Positions 1 to 8,242 of a stretch of DNA of 59,941 bases are shown here, piece by piece. Position 1 is the stretch's first letter. Each line of letters starts with the position of its first letter. This DNA comes from Halomonas colorata (GTDB lineage Bacteria; Pseudomonadota; Gammaproteobacteria; Pseudomonadales; Halomonadaceae), in assembly GCF_014897985.1 (NCBI RefSeq), contig NZ_JABUZA010000029.1:1-59941 (forward strand), read 5' to 3'. A model generated the notes under the pieces. That model ran no database searches, was not told where the DNA came from, and saw only the letters and a program-made list of their open reading frames with translations. The translations under genes and the position numbers were made by a program.

Positions 1-287
1 GCCAGCGACTCGGCCCGTTCGTCGGTTTCGATATGCAGCGCACGGTCGGCGCCCAGCGCCAGCGCGGTACGCAGCTGCTCCTGAGCGGCTTTGGGGCCAA
101 TGCTAACGGCAACGACTTCCGTGGCCACGCCCTTCTCTTTTAGGCGCACGGCTTCTTCCACGGCGATTTCGCAGAAGGGGTTCATGGCCATTTTGACGTT
201 GGTAAGATCCACGTCGGAGTGATCCGCTTTAACGCGGATCTTGACGTTGTAATCGATGAGGCGTTTAACCGCGACGAGAATTTTCAT
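1..287 (-). CDS. etfB: Electron transfer flavoprotein beta subunit, N-terminal part (gene runs off the window)
   Basis: The reverse strand reads [20 protein letters not shown] and continues with a stretch around [20 protein letters not shown] that is typical of EtfB, the small subunit of the ETF heterodimer. ETF carries electrons from acyl-CoA dehydrogenases to ETF:ubiquinone oxidoreductase. About 95 codons are present and the C-terminus lies left of position 1. The ATG at 285-287 is preceded by AGAGAG. An acyl-CoA dehydrogenase is encoded less than 4 kb away, which would be a natural electron donor, but etfB is separated from it by a terminator-like hairpin and is probably a separate unit. 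Confidence 0.93.
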   Translation of the reverse strand, partial: MKILVAVKRLIDYNVKIRVKADHSDVDLTNVKMAMNPFCEIAVEEAVRLKEKGVATEVVAVSIGPKAAQEQLRTALALGADRALHIETDERAESL

Positions 288-419
288 ATGACATGCTCTC
301 TTTGATCAGCCCTGGTACGTTGAGCCAGGGGCTTGTTCAACGTTTAAAGCGCGGATGAGGTTATTTTGCAGAGCAGATTTTGCACAGCAAAACTTTATTT
401 CACTTTAATAAAACACCTT

Positions 420-448
420 AAAAAAACGCTCGCGATAAATCAAGCGTT
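420..448 (-). terminator. Intrinsic terminator of the acyl-CoA operon
   Basis: On the minus strand AACGCT and AGCGTT form a 6-bp stem around a 12-nt loop and are followed by seven T residues. It sits about 20 bp past the stop codon of the membrane protein gene, the last gene of the operon. The stem is short, so the call is moderate. Confidence 0.5.
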
Positions 449-466
449 GCGACCTTTAGTATCTGA

Positions 467-1855
467 TTAAAACGGCGACCATAAAAACCAGGCCGCCAAC
501 AGAGGGATACACGCTGCCAGAAACTTTCCATTCCAACGATAGCCGATGAGCGTGGCGGGCACGCCGGTAAATCTTGATAAAATCAGCATGGAAGCGGTCA
601 TTGGTGAAGACATCAGTGCCAGTGCCCAGCCCACCATTAATGAGGCACCGATCAGGATAGGCGAAAGACCTTCAATCATTAACGGCGGCAGCAGGCCCAG
701 CAATAGTGTAACCGTTACGATGGGATTGACACCGATCTGGGCTAACCCGACGACCATGAGCATGGCTAAGACGGCGTTAAATGCTCCCCACTGGTCGAGT
801 ACGCCCAATAGAGGGGTAAGTTGCTGAACATCGACTAGGCCGACGCACAAATGCCCTAAGTAGCCTGCCGCACCCAATACCACAATTTCATTAGCACTGG
901 GCGAAAGTAACCAAGGGAGCTGTCGATGCAGCGTACTCAACGCACCAGGTACTCCCGCATAACCAAGCCGACGACGCTGCCATGCAAGCCAGATAACCGC
1001 CGCTAGCGGTGCGCCTAGTAGCGCCGCAATGGGTAAACGCAATTCACCCAGCCAGGCAATTGAGAAGACCAGCGTTACAATGGCCATCAATAGCCAACTG
1101 AACTGGACCATTGGCCGCAACGATGGTGATACAGCTCTAGAGTTATTGGCAGGTGGATGGGGGCCGGTCAAAAAATCGACGGCCCAGCCGACAAAAAATA
1201 TCAGCGCGGCGGCCCCCAAAATATACGGCGCAAGCTCAAGCCAGGTAATTTGCGGCAGACTTGAGAGCACAACGGCAACGCCAATGCCCATTGGCGAAAT
1301 CAGCGGCGCCAAAGCAAATCCACGCAACAACCCAAGCATCATGCGCCGCTGGCGTGCCTGCTGCACCCATACGCGCCCTTGCGCCGCTTCTAAGGTGTTA
1401 CTCTTTTCAATCATCGATGCAAACAGATTCAGCACGCCAATATTCAGAATAATGCCGAAGAGTGCCGAACCTAGCGATAGGATGGGGTAACGCCGACTGG
1501 GTAGCTGCAGCAGCATACTCTGCCCACAACGGCGCACTAAACGTGAACGGTAAGCTGGTAGCCTGAGCATACTTAGCGCCACCACAAAGGTCGCAAAAAA
1601 CGCAAAGCGTCCTCCGGCGTCAAAAAGCAGCTGAGCGGGAGCAGGCGAGCGCCAAAGCGCCAATAAGCTTACCCCTCCGGCTACCCAGAGCAACCCTTTG
1701 GCCATCGTTGTAAGCTGACCGCCAAGGGTCAGTAGATATAGCAGTAGCGCGCCAATTCCCAATGCTTCGAACAGACGACTACCCAGTACCAGATGGATAA
1801 GCGTTGCTGAGGTTACGACTAGCAGAAAAGATACCCGCAGGCGGGCTGGGTTCAC
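467..1855 (-). CDS. Multi-pass inner-membrane protein, putative organic-acid transporter
   Basis: This 462-residue protein is almost entirely hydrophobic, with roughly 11 to 13 membrane spans separated by short basic loops (for example RRRYPILS-like and QQARQRRMM segments). I do not recognise a specific family; the even spacing of long hydrophobic helices and re-entrant-looking segments such as APLISPMGIGVAVVLSS and MSSPMTASMLI resemble the ion-transporter superfamily (citrate, DctM and related carriers). It begins with GTG at 1853-1855, overlapping the thioesterase stop as GTGA, so it is translationally coupled to the acyl-CoA genes. By context it may import the acid activated by the upstream synthetase. 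Function is inference only. Confidence 0.8.
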   Translation of the reverse strand: MNPARLRVSFLLVVTSATLIHLVLGSRLFEALGIGALLLYLLTLGGQLTTMAKGLLWVAGGVSLLALWRSPAPAQLLFDAGGRFAFFATFVVALSMLRLPAYRSRLVRRCGQSMLLQLPSRRYPILSLGSALFGIILNIGVLNLFASMIEKSNTLEAAQGRVWVQQARQRRMMLGLLRGFALAPLISPMGIGVAVVLSSLPQITWLELAPYILGAAALIFFVGWAVDFLTGPHPPANNSRAVSPSLRPMVQFSWLLMAIVTLVFSIAWLGELRLPIAALLGAPLAAVIWLAWQRRRLGYAGVPGALSTLHRQLPWLLSPSANEIVVLGAAGYLGHLCVGLVDVQQLTPLLGVLDQWGAFNAVLAMLMVVGLAQIGVNPIVTVTLLLGLLPPLMIEGLSPILIGASLMVGWALALMSSPMTASMLILSRFTGVPATLIGYRWNGKFLAACIPLLAAWFLWSPF

Positions 1856-2331
1856 TCGTGGCCCTCCCCAGCCAGCGGGTCTGGCATCCCCTCAGGCGAC
1901 TCGCTACCGTTGCGCCGACGAAATGCGCCCTCCCCGATGGCCACCAGGTTTCCCTGGGAATCCTTGATTTCACCGCTCGACATATACGTCTTTTGCCCGC
2001 CGCCGCGTACCGTGCCTATCGCTTGGATCACTCCTTCGCGGGCAGGCCCTACAAAGCTGGTGGTTAGCGAGAGCGTCATGCCGCGGCGAATATTGCCGGG
2101 TATGCTGCAGTGCAGGCCCGCAAGGCTCAAGGCGCTATCCAACATCGAGGCCAATACGCCACCGTGAACATTGCCGCTGCGATTAAGGTGCTGGGGCTTG
2201 ATGGCAAGCTCGACCACGGCGCGCCCTTCCTGCCACTCCACTACCTGCATTCCCAGCAGTTCGTGATACCCCATAAGCGCCTGCTGCGGCGCGTTATCGG
2301 TTGACGACTCAGCGCTTGATGACTGACTCAT
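1852..2331 (-). CDS. PaaI-type hotdog-fold acyl-CoA thioesterase
   Basis: The 159-residue protein has the PaaI/4HBT signature NRSGNVHGGVLASMLDSA at about residues 50-67, where the HGG loop and following Asp belong to the active site of this family. Such enzymes hydrolyse acyl- or aryl-CoA esters and commonly release CoA from dead-end intermediates. The gene overlaps the synthetase stop by ATGA at 2328-2331 and its own stop overlaps the next start, so it lies inside a four-gene operon. Substrate cannot be told from the sequence; a clean-up role for the acyl-CoA pathway is likely. Confidence 0.85.
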   Translation of the reverse strand: MSQSSSAESSTDNAPQQALMGYHELLGMQVVEWQEGRAVVELAIKPQHLNRSGNVHGGVLASMLDSALSLAGLHCSIPGNIRRGMTLSLTTSFVGPAREGVIQAIGTVRGGGQKTYMSSGEIKDSQGNLVAIGEGAFRRRNGSESPEGMPDPLAGEGHE

Positions 2332-3965
2332 GAGCGACTCTCCTGCTGGGCTAAATCACGTTGTTGGTCTAAATCGCGTTGTTGGGCTAAATCACGCAGC
2401 CGCCCTTTAAGAATTTTGCCGCTTGCCGTAGAAGGCAGCGCATCCATTAGTACAATTTGAGTCGGTCTCTTGTAGGGCGCCAGCCGCTCGGCAATAAATG
2501 CCTTGAGTTCAGCCATATCGACCTCAATGCCCGCCTCGCACTGCACAAACGCCACGACTTCTTCATTACCCGCGATTTGGCGTCCCACCACAGCGGTTAG
2601 CGTGACTGCCGGGTGCTCGTTGATGACTGCTTCGACATCTGGAGGGTAAATATTAAACCCAGAGCGAATGATCAGCTCTTTACTGCGCCCCACAATATAC
2701 AGCTGGTTCTCGGCGCCAAGCCGGGCAATGTCTCCCGTATTAAGCCAGCCGTCTTCATTTAACGTCGCGCGGGTAGCTTCCGGCTGACGAAAATAGCCTT
2801 TCATGATATTGGGGCCGCGTACCCAAAGCTCGCCGACCTCATCGCCAGACGGCTCGTCGTTGCCGCTGTCACTTAAAGGCTCCAGACGATATTCCAGAAG
2901 CGGCAATACCCGGCCGACCGTACTGCTGGCATAGCGGTCATCGATGCGCGTTTGGCTGATGGTGGGGCTGGCTTCGGTCAAGCCGTAACCGTTATGCAGC
3001 GTCAGACCAAAAGCTGCTTCTACACGCACTTTGGTGTCGCTATCCAGCGGCGACCCGCCAGCAGAGATATAGATTAGCTCAGGGGCTTCTAGGGAGCGCT
3101 GTTCGCGCTTTAAAAACTCCAGTGCACGGGCGTACATAGCGGGTACGCCCTGAAGAACGGTAATCCGCTCCTGCTTTAACGCAGCCAGCAGTTGGGCGGC
3201 GTCAAACCGGGGCACGGTATAAAGACAGGCCCCGTTATAAAGAGAGCCCATGCATACCGATGAAAGCCCAAATACATGCGACATGGGCAACACGCCATAC
3301 ACACGCTGGCCTTGACTTAAATGGCGCATGCCGCCTGAAATCGAGGCGATATACAGAATACCCCGGTGGGTCAGCATGACGCCCTTGGGCGTGCCCGTTG
3401 TTCCGGAGGTATAGATCATCGCCGCGACTTGGTCAGCCCCACTGGCGCTTACCGGCTCGGGGTCGCTCTCGTACAAGGGCGAGATAGCCAATTCGCCCCA
3501 TTGCGGATGCTGATAGCGCTCAGCCATGTGGCGCTCTGCATGCTGAGCGGCCTCAGGAGACGCTTCACAGGTATAAAACACTCGCCGAGGTAGGCAGTTA
3601 GCCTGAATCAGGTCAACCTCTTGAGCAGAAAGGCGTGAATTGACGATGGCTAACCACACATCCATTTCGCTGGCCGCGAGAAGCAATACCACCAGGGCAC
3701 GACAGTTCTCACTCACCGTCATGATACGGTCGCCAGGACGAATGCCCAGCGTTTTTAGCCAGTGGCAGGCGGCATGTATTTCCTGACCCAGCTCGGCGTA
3801 ACTCCAGCGCACCTGGCCATCCACAATGGCTGGCTGGCCGCCAAGACGCTGCGCGTTTTCAAGCACGCGCGTACTGAGCCGTTCAGGAAGTTCAGCCACC
3901 AGCTCGCTTGCCCAGCGTCCAAAAATCTCCTCATCCTGGGCTTGGTAGGCAACCGACAAAGTCAT
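2328..3965 (-). CDS. AMP-forming acyl-CoA synthetase (class I adenylate-forming enzyme)
   Basis: The 545-residue protein carries the AMP-binding P-loop YTSGTTGTPKGVMLTHRG (about residues 185-202), the motif NGYGLTEASPT, the hinge GWLNTGDIARL, and the C-terminal VGRSKELIIRSGFNIYPPDVE with the catalytic lysine region LPSTASGKILKGRL. It should convert a carboxylic acid, ATP and CoA into acyl-CoA. It is the second gene of the operon; its ATG overlaps the dehydrogenase TAA by one base (TAATG). The C-terminus after the usual end is extended by a threefold six-residue repeat RDLAQQ/RDLDQQ/RDLAQQ and then ESRS. Substrate class (aliphatic, dicarboxylic or aromatic) is not determinable here. Confidence 0.9.
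   Translation of the reverse strand: MTLSVAYQAQDEEIFGRWASELVAELPERLSTRVLENAQRLGGQPAIVDGQVRWSYAELGQEIHAACHWLKTLGIRPGDRIMTVSENCRALVVLLLAASEMDVWLAIVNSRLSAQEVDLIQANCLPRRVFYTCEASPEAAQHAERHMAERYQHPQWGELAISPLYESDPEPVSASGADQVAAMIYTSGTTGTPKGVMLTHRGILYIASISGGMRHLSQGQRVYGVLPMSHVFGLSSVCMGSLYNGACLYTVPRFDAAQLLAALKQERITVLQGVPAMYARALEFLKREQRSLEAPELIYISAGGSPLDSDTKVRVEAAFGLTLHNGYGLTEASPTISQTRIDDRYASSTVGRVLPLLEYRLEPLSDSGNDEPSGDEVGELWVRGPNIMKGYFRQPEATRATLNEDGWLNTGDIARLGAENQLYIVGRSKELIIRSGFNIYPPDVEAVINEHPAVTLTAVVGRQIAGNEEVVAFVQCEAGIEVDMAELKAFIAERLAPYKRPTQIVLMDALPSTASGKILKGRLRDLAQQRDLDQQRDLAQQESRS
2343..2396 (-). repeat. Three in-frame 18-bp tandem repeats in the acyl-CoA synthetase tail
   Basis: Units begin at 2343, 2361 and 2379 and differ from one another at only a few positions. 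Each encodes RDL(A/D)QQ at the extreme C-terminus of the synthetase. The exact multiple of three keeps the frame, as expected for slippage-type expansion. Confidence 0.9.
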
Positions 3966-5116
3966 TAGGACGCCTCCCGCACCATATTGCGCGCAATGAC
4001 GATTTGCTGAATCTGCGTAGTTCCTTCGTAGATACGAAACAGCCGCACGTCACGATAAAAGCGCTCTACCGCATACTCCGACATGTAGCCTGCACCGCCA
4101 TGAACCTGCACCGCGCGATCAGCTACCCGGCCAACCATTTCAGCGCAGAACAGCTTGCAGCATGAGGCAAGCGTGGAGACGTTTTCACCATCGTCCTTGC
4201 GGCGTGCGGCGTCCATCACCATGGTTCTTCCCGCGTAGGCTTCGGTCTTACTATCGGCCAGCATCGCCTGAATCAGCTGGTGCTCGGCAAGCGCGGCGCC
4301 AAACTGCTTGCGCTCCATCGTATAGCGTAACGATTCTTCCACTAGGCGCTCTGCCACGCCAACACATACCGCTGAAATATGTAGCCGCCCTCTATCCAGC
4401 ACTTTCATGGCGGTTTTAAACCCTTGGCCTTCTTTGCCGCCGATAATGTTCTCGGCGGGCACTCGGCAATTATCAAAAATGATATCGCAGGTATGCGCGC
4501 CCTTTTGGCCCATCTTGTTATCAGCCGGGCCGCGGATTAAACCAGGCGTGTCACCTTCAACGATGAACGCAGAAATACCCCCGGCTCCTTTATTAGCGGG
4601 GTCTGTACGCGCCATCACGGTAAACAGGTCGGCTTCAGGGCCATTGGTGATATAGCGCTTGGTGCCATTTAAAATGTAGTGGTCGCCATCGCGTACCGCC
4701 GTGGTGCGCAGGCTGGCCGCATCGGAGCCGGAATCGGGTTCGGTAAGACAAAACGAACTCAAGATTTCACCGGTAGCCAAGCGCGGTACATATTTGGCTT
4801 TTTGCTCCTCAGTGCCATCTATCAAAATGCCCTGGGCACCAATGCCGTTATTGGTCCCGAATACCGAGCGGAAAGCAGGCGAGGTTTTACCAATTTCCAT
4901 GGCCACCAACGCCTCTTCTTCCATGGTAAGCCCCAGGCCGCCGTACTCTTCAGGAATGGATAAGCCAAACAGACCCATTTCTTTCATTTCCGCCAGAAGC
5001 TCAGCAGGCACCGCATCCTCTTCAGCTAAGCGCGTTTCATTAGGAATTAACCGTTCGCGAACAAAACGAGAAATGGTATCAACGAGTTGATTGAGCAATT
5101 CAGTATCACGAATCAT
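3965..5116 (-). CDS. Acyl-CoA dehydrogenase
   Basis: At 383 residues this is the usual length of a short/medium-chain-type FAD acyl-CoA dehydrogenase. The N-terminal helical domain contains LLAEMKEMGLFGLSIPEEYGG, the middle has the flavin/substrate motif SFCLTEPDSGSDAASLRT, and the C-terminal domain holds VQVHGGAGYMSEYAVERFYRD and the catalytic glutamate in RIYEGTTQIQQ. It introduces the 2,3 double bond into an acyl-CoA and passes electrons to ETF, whose beta subunit is encoded at the left edge. The start ATG is preceded by CAGGAG. It is the first gene of the operon and is divergent from the hydroxyacyl-CoA dehydrogenase. Confidence 0.93.
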   Translation of the reverse strand: MIRDTELLNQLVDTISRFVRERLIPNETRLAEEDAVPAELLAEMKEMGLFGLSIPEEYGGLGLTMEEEALVAMEIGKTSPAFRSVFGTNNGIGAQGILIDGTEEQKAKYVPRLATGEILSSFCLTEPDSGSDAASLRTTAVRDGDHYILNGTKRYITNGPEADLFTVMARTDPANKGAGGISAFIVEGDTPGLIRGPADNKMGQKGAHTCDIIFDNCRVPAENIIGGKEGQGFKTAMKVLDRGRLHISAVCVGVAERLVEESLRYTMERKQFGAALAEHQLIQAMLADSKTEAYAGRTMVMDAARRKDDGENVSTLASCCKLFCAEMVGRVADRAVQVHGGAGYMSEYAVERFYRDVRLFRIYEGTTQIQQIVIARNMVREAS

Positions 5117-5313
5117 GATGGCTCCTGGCGTGAATAATCGGTTTTAATCTTTTTAGAGTGAGATAAAGTGAATCAACCCACTAGATTCTGCCTAGCGGAA
5201 TTAACGTTCACTTTTCTTGTCAGGCACTTTTGCATAGCCTAGGATGGCAGTCAATAAACGAAACGCCATTCTGCAATGCAGAACAAAATAAATTCAAAGC
5301 AAGGATTTAATAC
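5117..5313. promoter_or_regulatory. Divergent control region with two matching inverted repeats
   Basis: The 197 bp between two divergent operons hold two similar 15-bp inverted repeats: TTCTGC-CTA-GCGGAA at 5186-5200 (one mismatch) and TTCTGC-AAT-GCAGAA at 5269-5283 (perfect). Their starts are 83 bp apart, about eight helical turns. They are candidate operators for the nearby IclR regulator, whose family often binds roughly 15-bp dyads. I could not assign clear -35/-10 boxes. Confidence 0.45.
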
Positions 5314-6837
5314 ATGGCTAACGACTCAACATCGCTCCCCTTCACCACGCTTGGCATTGTTGGCACTGGCGCCATGGGGCGCGGCATTGCCCAATTAGCC
5401 GCTCAGGCAGGCCTTGACGTCATGCTTTTTGACCTCAAAGAAGGTGCCGTACAAGAAGCGCAAACCTTCATTAATGGCCTGTGGCAGAGAAGCGCTGACA
5501 AGCAGCGCATTACTGCCGAGCAAGCACAGCAATATAGCCAGCGCCTGCGCGAGGCAACCGAGCTGGCCGCCCTCGCCCCCTGCGATATTGTGGTCGAAGC
5601 GATCGTTGAGAAGCTGGAGGCCAAGCAGGGGCTGTTTAGCGATCTAGAAGAAATTGTTAGCCAGCAGGCGGTGCTGGCAACAAACACTTCATCGCTATCA
5701 GTAACAGCTATTGCAGCGGCGTGTCAGTACCCAGAACGGGTCATCGGCTTTCACTTCTTTAACCCTGTTCCGCTGATGAAAATCGTTGAGGTTATTCCTG
5801 GCCTGCGCACGGCCAGTGATGTTACCCAGCGAGTAAACGCGCTGGGCGACGCCATGGGCCACTTTACTGCCCAGACAACCGATACGCCTGGATTTCTGGT
5901 CAACCATGCCGGACGCGCCTTCGGCACTGAAGCGCTTAAAATTCTGGGTGAACGCGTCACCGAGGCGGCGACGATCGACCGTATCATGGTCGACCAGGGC
6001 GGTTTTCGGATGGGGCCTTTCACACTGCTTGATTTAACGGGTCTGGATGTTTCTCATGCGGTGATGGAATCGATCTATCACCAATATTATGAAGAAGCGC
6101 GTTTTCGCCCTTCACCGTTAACGCGTCAACGCCTGAGCGCGGGTCTATTGGGCCGTAAAACCGGCGAAGGCTTTTACCGCTATGTTGAAGGCCAGCAGCA
6201 GATGTCGGATGAGCCGGCCATAGCCTCAATATCCCCTTGCCCGGTATGGATCAGCCAAGACGCCCCCGATCATGCTGCCGCGCTTAGAGAACTGGTGGAA
6301 GCGGCTGGCTGGCCTTTAGAAACCGCTACACAGCCCACCGAAAAAGCGCTCTGCCTGCTGACCCCACTGGGCGAAGATGCCACCAGCTGCGCGCTTCGCC
6401 AAGGTCTAGATGCCAAACAGTGCGTTGCGATAGATATGCTGGCAGGCCTTGAAAAGCGCCGCAGCTTGATGACGACACCGCTGACCGATACTAACTTCGC
6501 TCAAGCAGCGGCCAGCCTACTCAGCCATGACGGCACCCCGGTGAGCACGCTTCAGGACAGCAATGGCTTTGTGCTCCAGCGCATTATTGCCTGTATCGTC
6601 AATGTAGGTGCCGACATTGCCCAGCAGGGCGTTGCCGCCCCAGCCACTATCGACCGTGCGGTGGAGCTTGGCTTGGGCTACCCCTTCGGCCCGCTACGCA
6701 TGGGCGACCATTACGGGCCAGCACGCATTATGACGATACTCACCAACCTGCTGGATGCGACCGGCGACCCCCGTTACCGCCCTAGCCCTTGGTTGCGCCG
6801 CCGCGCCGCCCTGCAGATGTCGCTTACCAAAGCCTAA
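5314..6837 (+). CDS. paaH: 3-hydroxyacyl-CoA dehydrogenase, PaaH/PaaC type
   Basis: The 507-residue protein opens with the NAD-binding motif GIVGTGAMGRGIAQLAAQAG (residues 14-33), then ATNTSSLSVTAIA and the catalytic-histidine segment RVIGFHFFNPVPLMKIVEVI. It has two C-terminal 3HCDH domains; the second covers the last ~110 residues (SNGFVLQRIIACIVNVGADI and FGPLRMGDHYG). This two-domain layout and length match the PaaH/PaaC group, which oxidises 3-hydroxyadipyl-CoA to 3-oxoadipyl-CoA in phenylacetate degradation. AAGGA lies 9 nt before the ATG. The next gene is a matching thiolase. No phenylacetyl-CoA epoxidase genes are in the window, so another dicarboxylic or aromatic substrate is equally possible. 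Confidence 0.88.
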   Translation: MANDSTSLPFTTLGIVGTGAMGRGIAQLAAQAGLDVMLFDLKEGAVQEAQTFINGLWQRSADKQRITAEQAQQYSQRLREATELAALAPCDIVVEAIVEKLEAKQGLFSDLEEIVSQQAVLATNTSSLSVTAIAAACQYPERVIGFHFFNPVPLMKIVEVIPGLRTASDVTQRVNALGDAMGHFTAQTTDTPGFLVNHAGRAFGTEALKILGERVTEAATIDRIMVDQGGFRMGPFTLLDLTGLDVSHAVMESIYHQYYEEARFRPSPLTRQRLSAGLLGRKTGEGFYRYVEGQQQMSDEPAIASISPCPVWISQDAPDHAAALRELVEAAGWPLETATQPTEKALCLLTPLGEDATSCALRQGLDAKQCVAIDMLAGLEKRRSLMTTPLTDTNFAQAAASLLSHDGTPVSTLQDSNGFVLQRIIACIVNVGADIAQQGVAAPATIDRAVELGLGYPFGPLRMGDHYGPARIMTILTNLLDATGDPRYRPSPWLRRRAALQMSLTKA

Positions 6838-6913
6838 TGCGTACCAGCACCCTCGTTCAGAACAACCGTTTTCATGACAGCTATCGGCCATAAGAATAAT
6901 CGGGAGAATCATT

Positions 6914-8122
6914 ATGCAAGACGCTTATATTTATGATGGTTTACGTACGCCTTTTGGGCGCCATGGCGGTAGCCTAGCGGCTATTCGCCCGGATGAACTG
7001 CTGGGGTTGACGCTGAAAGCCCTGGTCGCCCGTAATCCTTTCGCCCTTGAAAGCTATGAAGAGGTACTCGCAGGCTGCACTAACCAGGCAGGCGAGGATT
7101 CCCGTAATGTCGCTCGTCATGGTGCGCTGCTGGCGGGCCTGCCTATCGAAGTGGCGGGGCAAACGGTCAATCGCCTTTGCGGCAGTGGTTTGGCGGCGAT
7201 GATGGATGCTGCTCGTGCAGCCCGGCTAAACGAGGGCGAGCTATTTCTGGCCGGTGGCGTGGAATCCATGTCCCGTGCGCCCTATGTGCTCGGCAAGGCA
7301 GACGCCGCGTTTGCCCGTAACCAGCCAATGTACGATACGGTGATTGGCTCACGCTTTCCCAACCCGTGGATTGCCAACGAGTACGGCAGCCACAGCATGC
7401 CTGAAACGGCGGACAATATTGCCCATGATCTGAATATTAGCCGTGACGCAAGCGACGCCTTTGCGGCCCGCTCCCAGGCGCGCTACGCCCAAGCGCTGGC
7501 CGCCGGTTTTTACGATGCTGAGATGTTTGGCGTTGAGGTCCCTCAAGGGCGTAAACAGCCGCCGCTAATAGTTGATAGAGATGAACACCCGCGCCCGCAA
7601 AGCACTGAAGACAAGCTTGCCAAACTAAATGCCCTGTTTGAAGGCGGCGTGGTGACGGCCGGGAATGCATCCGGGCTTAACGATGGCGCTGCGGCGTTAA
7701 TTGTTGGCACATTGGGGGCCGGCGAACGGGTTGGGTTGCGCCCGCGCGCGCGTATTTTGGCGAGTGCCGTCGCTGGCGTTGCGCCACGCGTAATGGGCTT
7801 GGGTCCGGTGCCTGCTTCACAAAAAGCCTTAAGCCGAGCAGGGCTTACCCTTGAGCAAATGGATGTTATTGAAATTAATGAGGCGTTCGCCGTTCAAGTG
7901 CTGGGCTGCGTACAGCAGTTAGGGCTATCCGCCGACGATCCGCGCCTAAACGCTAACGGAGGCGCCATCGCGATCGGCCACCCGTTAGGTGCCTCGGGCG
8001 CGCGCCTGGCTCTGACGGCATTGCGCCAGCTGGAGGCAACGGGGGGACGTTACGCCCTGGTGACCATGTGTATTGGAGTTGGCCAGGGTATTGCGACGAT
8101 TATCGAGCGGCTCAACCCTTAA
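6914..8122 (+). CDS. pcaF: 3-oxoadipyl-CoA thiolase family acetyl-CoA acyltransferase
   Basis: The 402-residue protein is a class II thiolase. The nucleophilic cysteine is in QTVNRLCGSGLAAMMDAARA (near residue 90), the substrate-binding His is in NGGAIAIGHPLGASGARL and the second catalytic cysteine is in VTMCIGVGQG. The N-terminus DAYIYDGLRTPFGRHGGSLA and the SRFPNP and HSMPETADN stretches are characteristic of PcaF/PaaJ, which cleave 3-oxoadipyl-CoA to succinyl-CoA and acetyl-CoA. GGGAG precedes the ATG. It lies 76 bp after the dehydrogenase gene, consistent with one transcription unit. A relaxed 3-ketoacyl-CoA substrate range is possible. Confidence 0.9.
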   Translation: MQDAYIYDGLRTPFGRHGGSLAAIRPDELLGLTLKALVARNPFALESYEEVLAGCTNQAGEDSRNVARHGALLAGLPIEVAGQTVNRLCGSGLAAMMDAARAARLNEGELFLAGGVESMSRAPYVLGKADAAFARNQPMYDTVIGSRFPNPWIANEYGSHSMPETADNIAHDLNISRDASDAFAARSQARYAQALAAGFYDAEMFGVEVPQGRKQPPLIVDRDEHPRPQSTEDKLAKLNALFEGGVVTAGNASGLNDGAAALIVGTLGAGERVGLRPRARILASAVAGVAPRVMGLGPVPASQKALSRAGLTLEQMDVIEINEAFAVQVLGCVQQLGLSADDPRLNANGGAIAIGHPLGASGARLALTALRQLEATGGRYALVTMCIGVGQGIATIIERLNP

Positions 8123-8242
8123 CCCAACTTCGCGAACCCAATACCGCTAGCGCCTGGGTCGTTTCGTTGATAGCGCTTTGTATGGTTATTAAGCACTTAT
8201 GCGATACTTGCCGCTATAAGACATTCTCTGCTGGAATTATTA

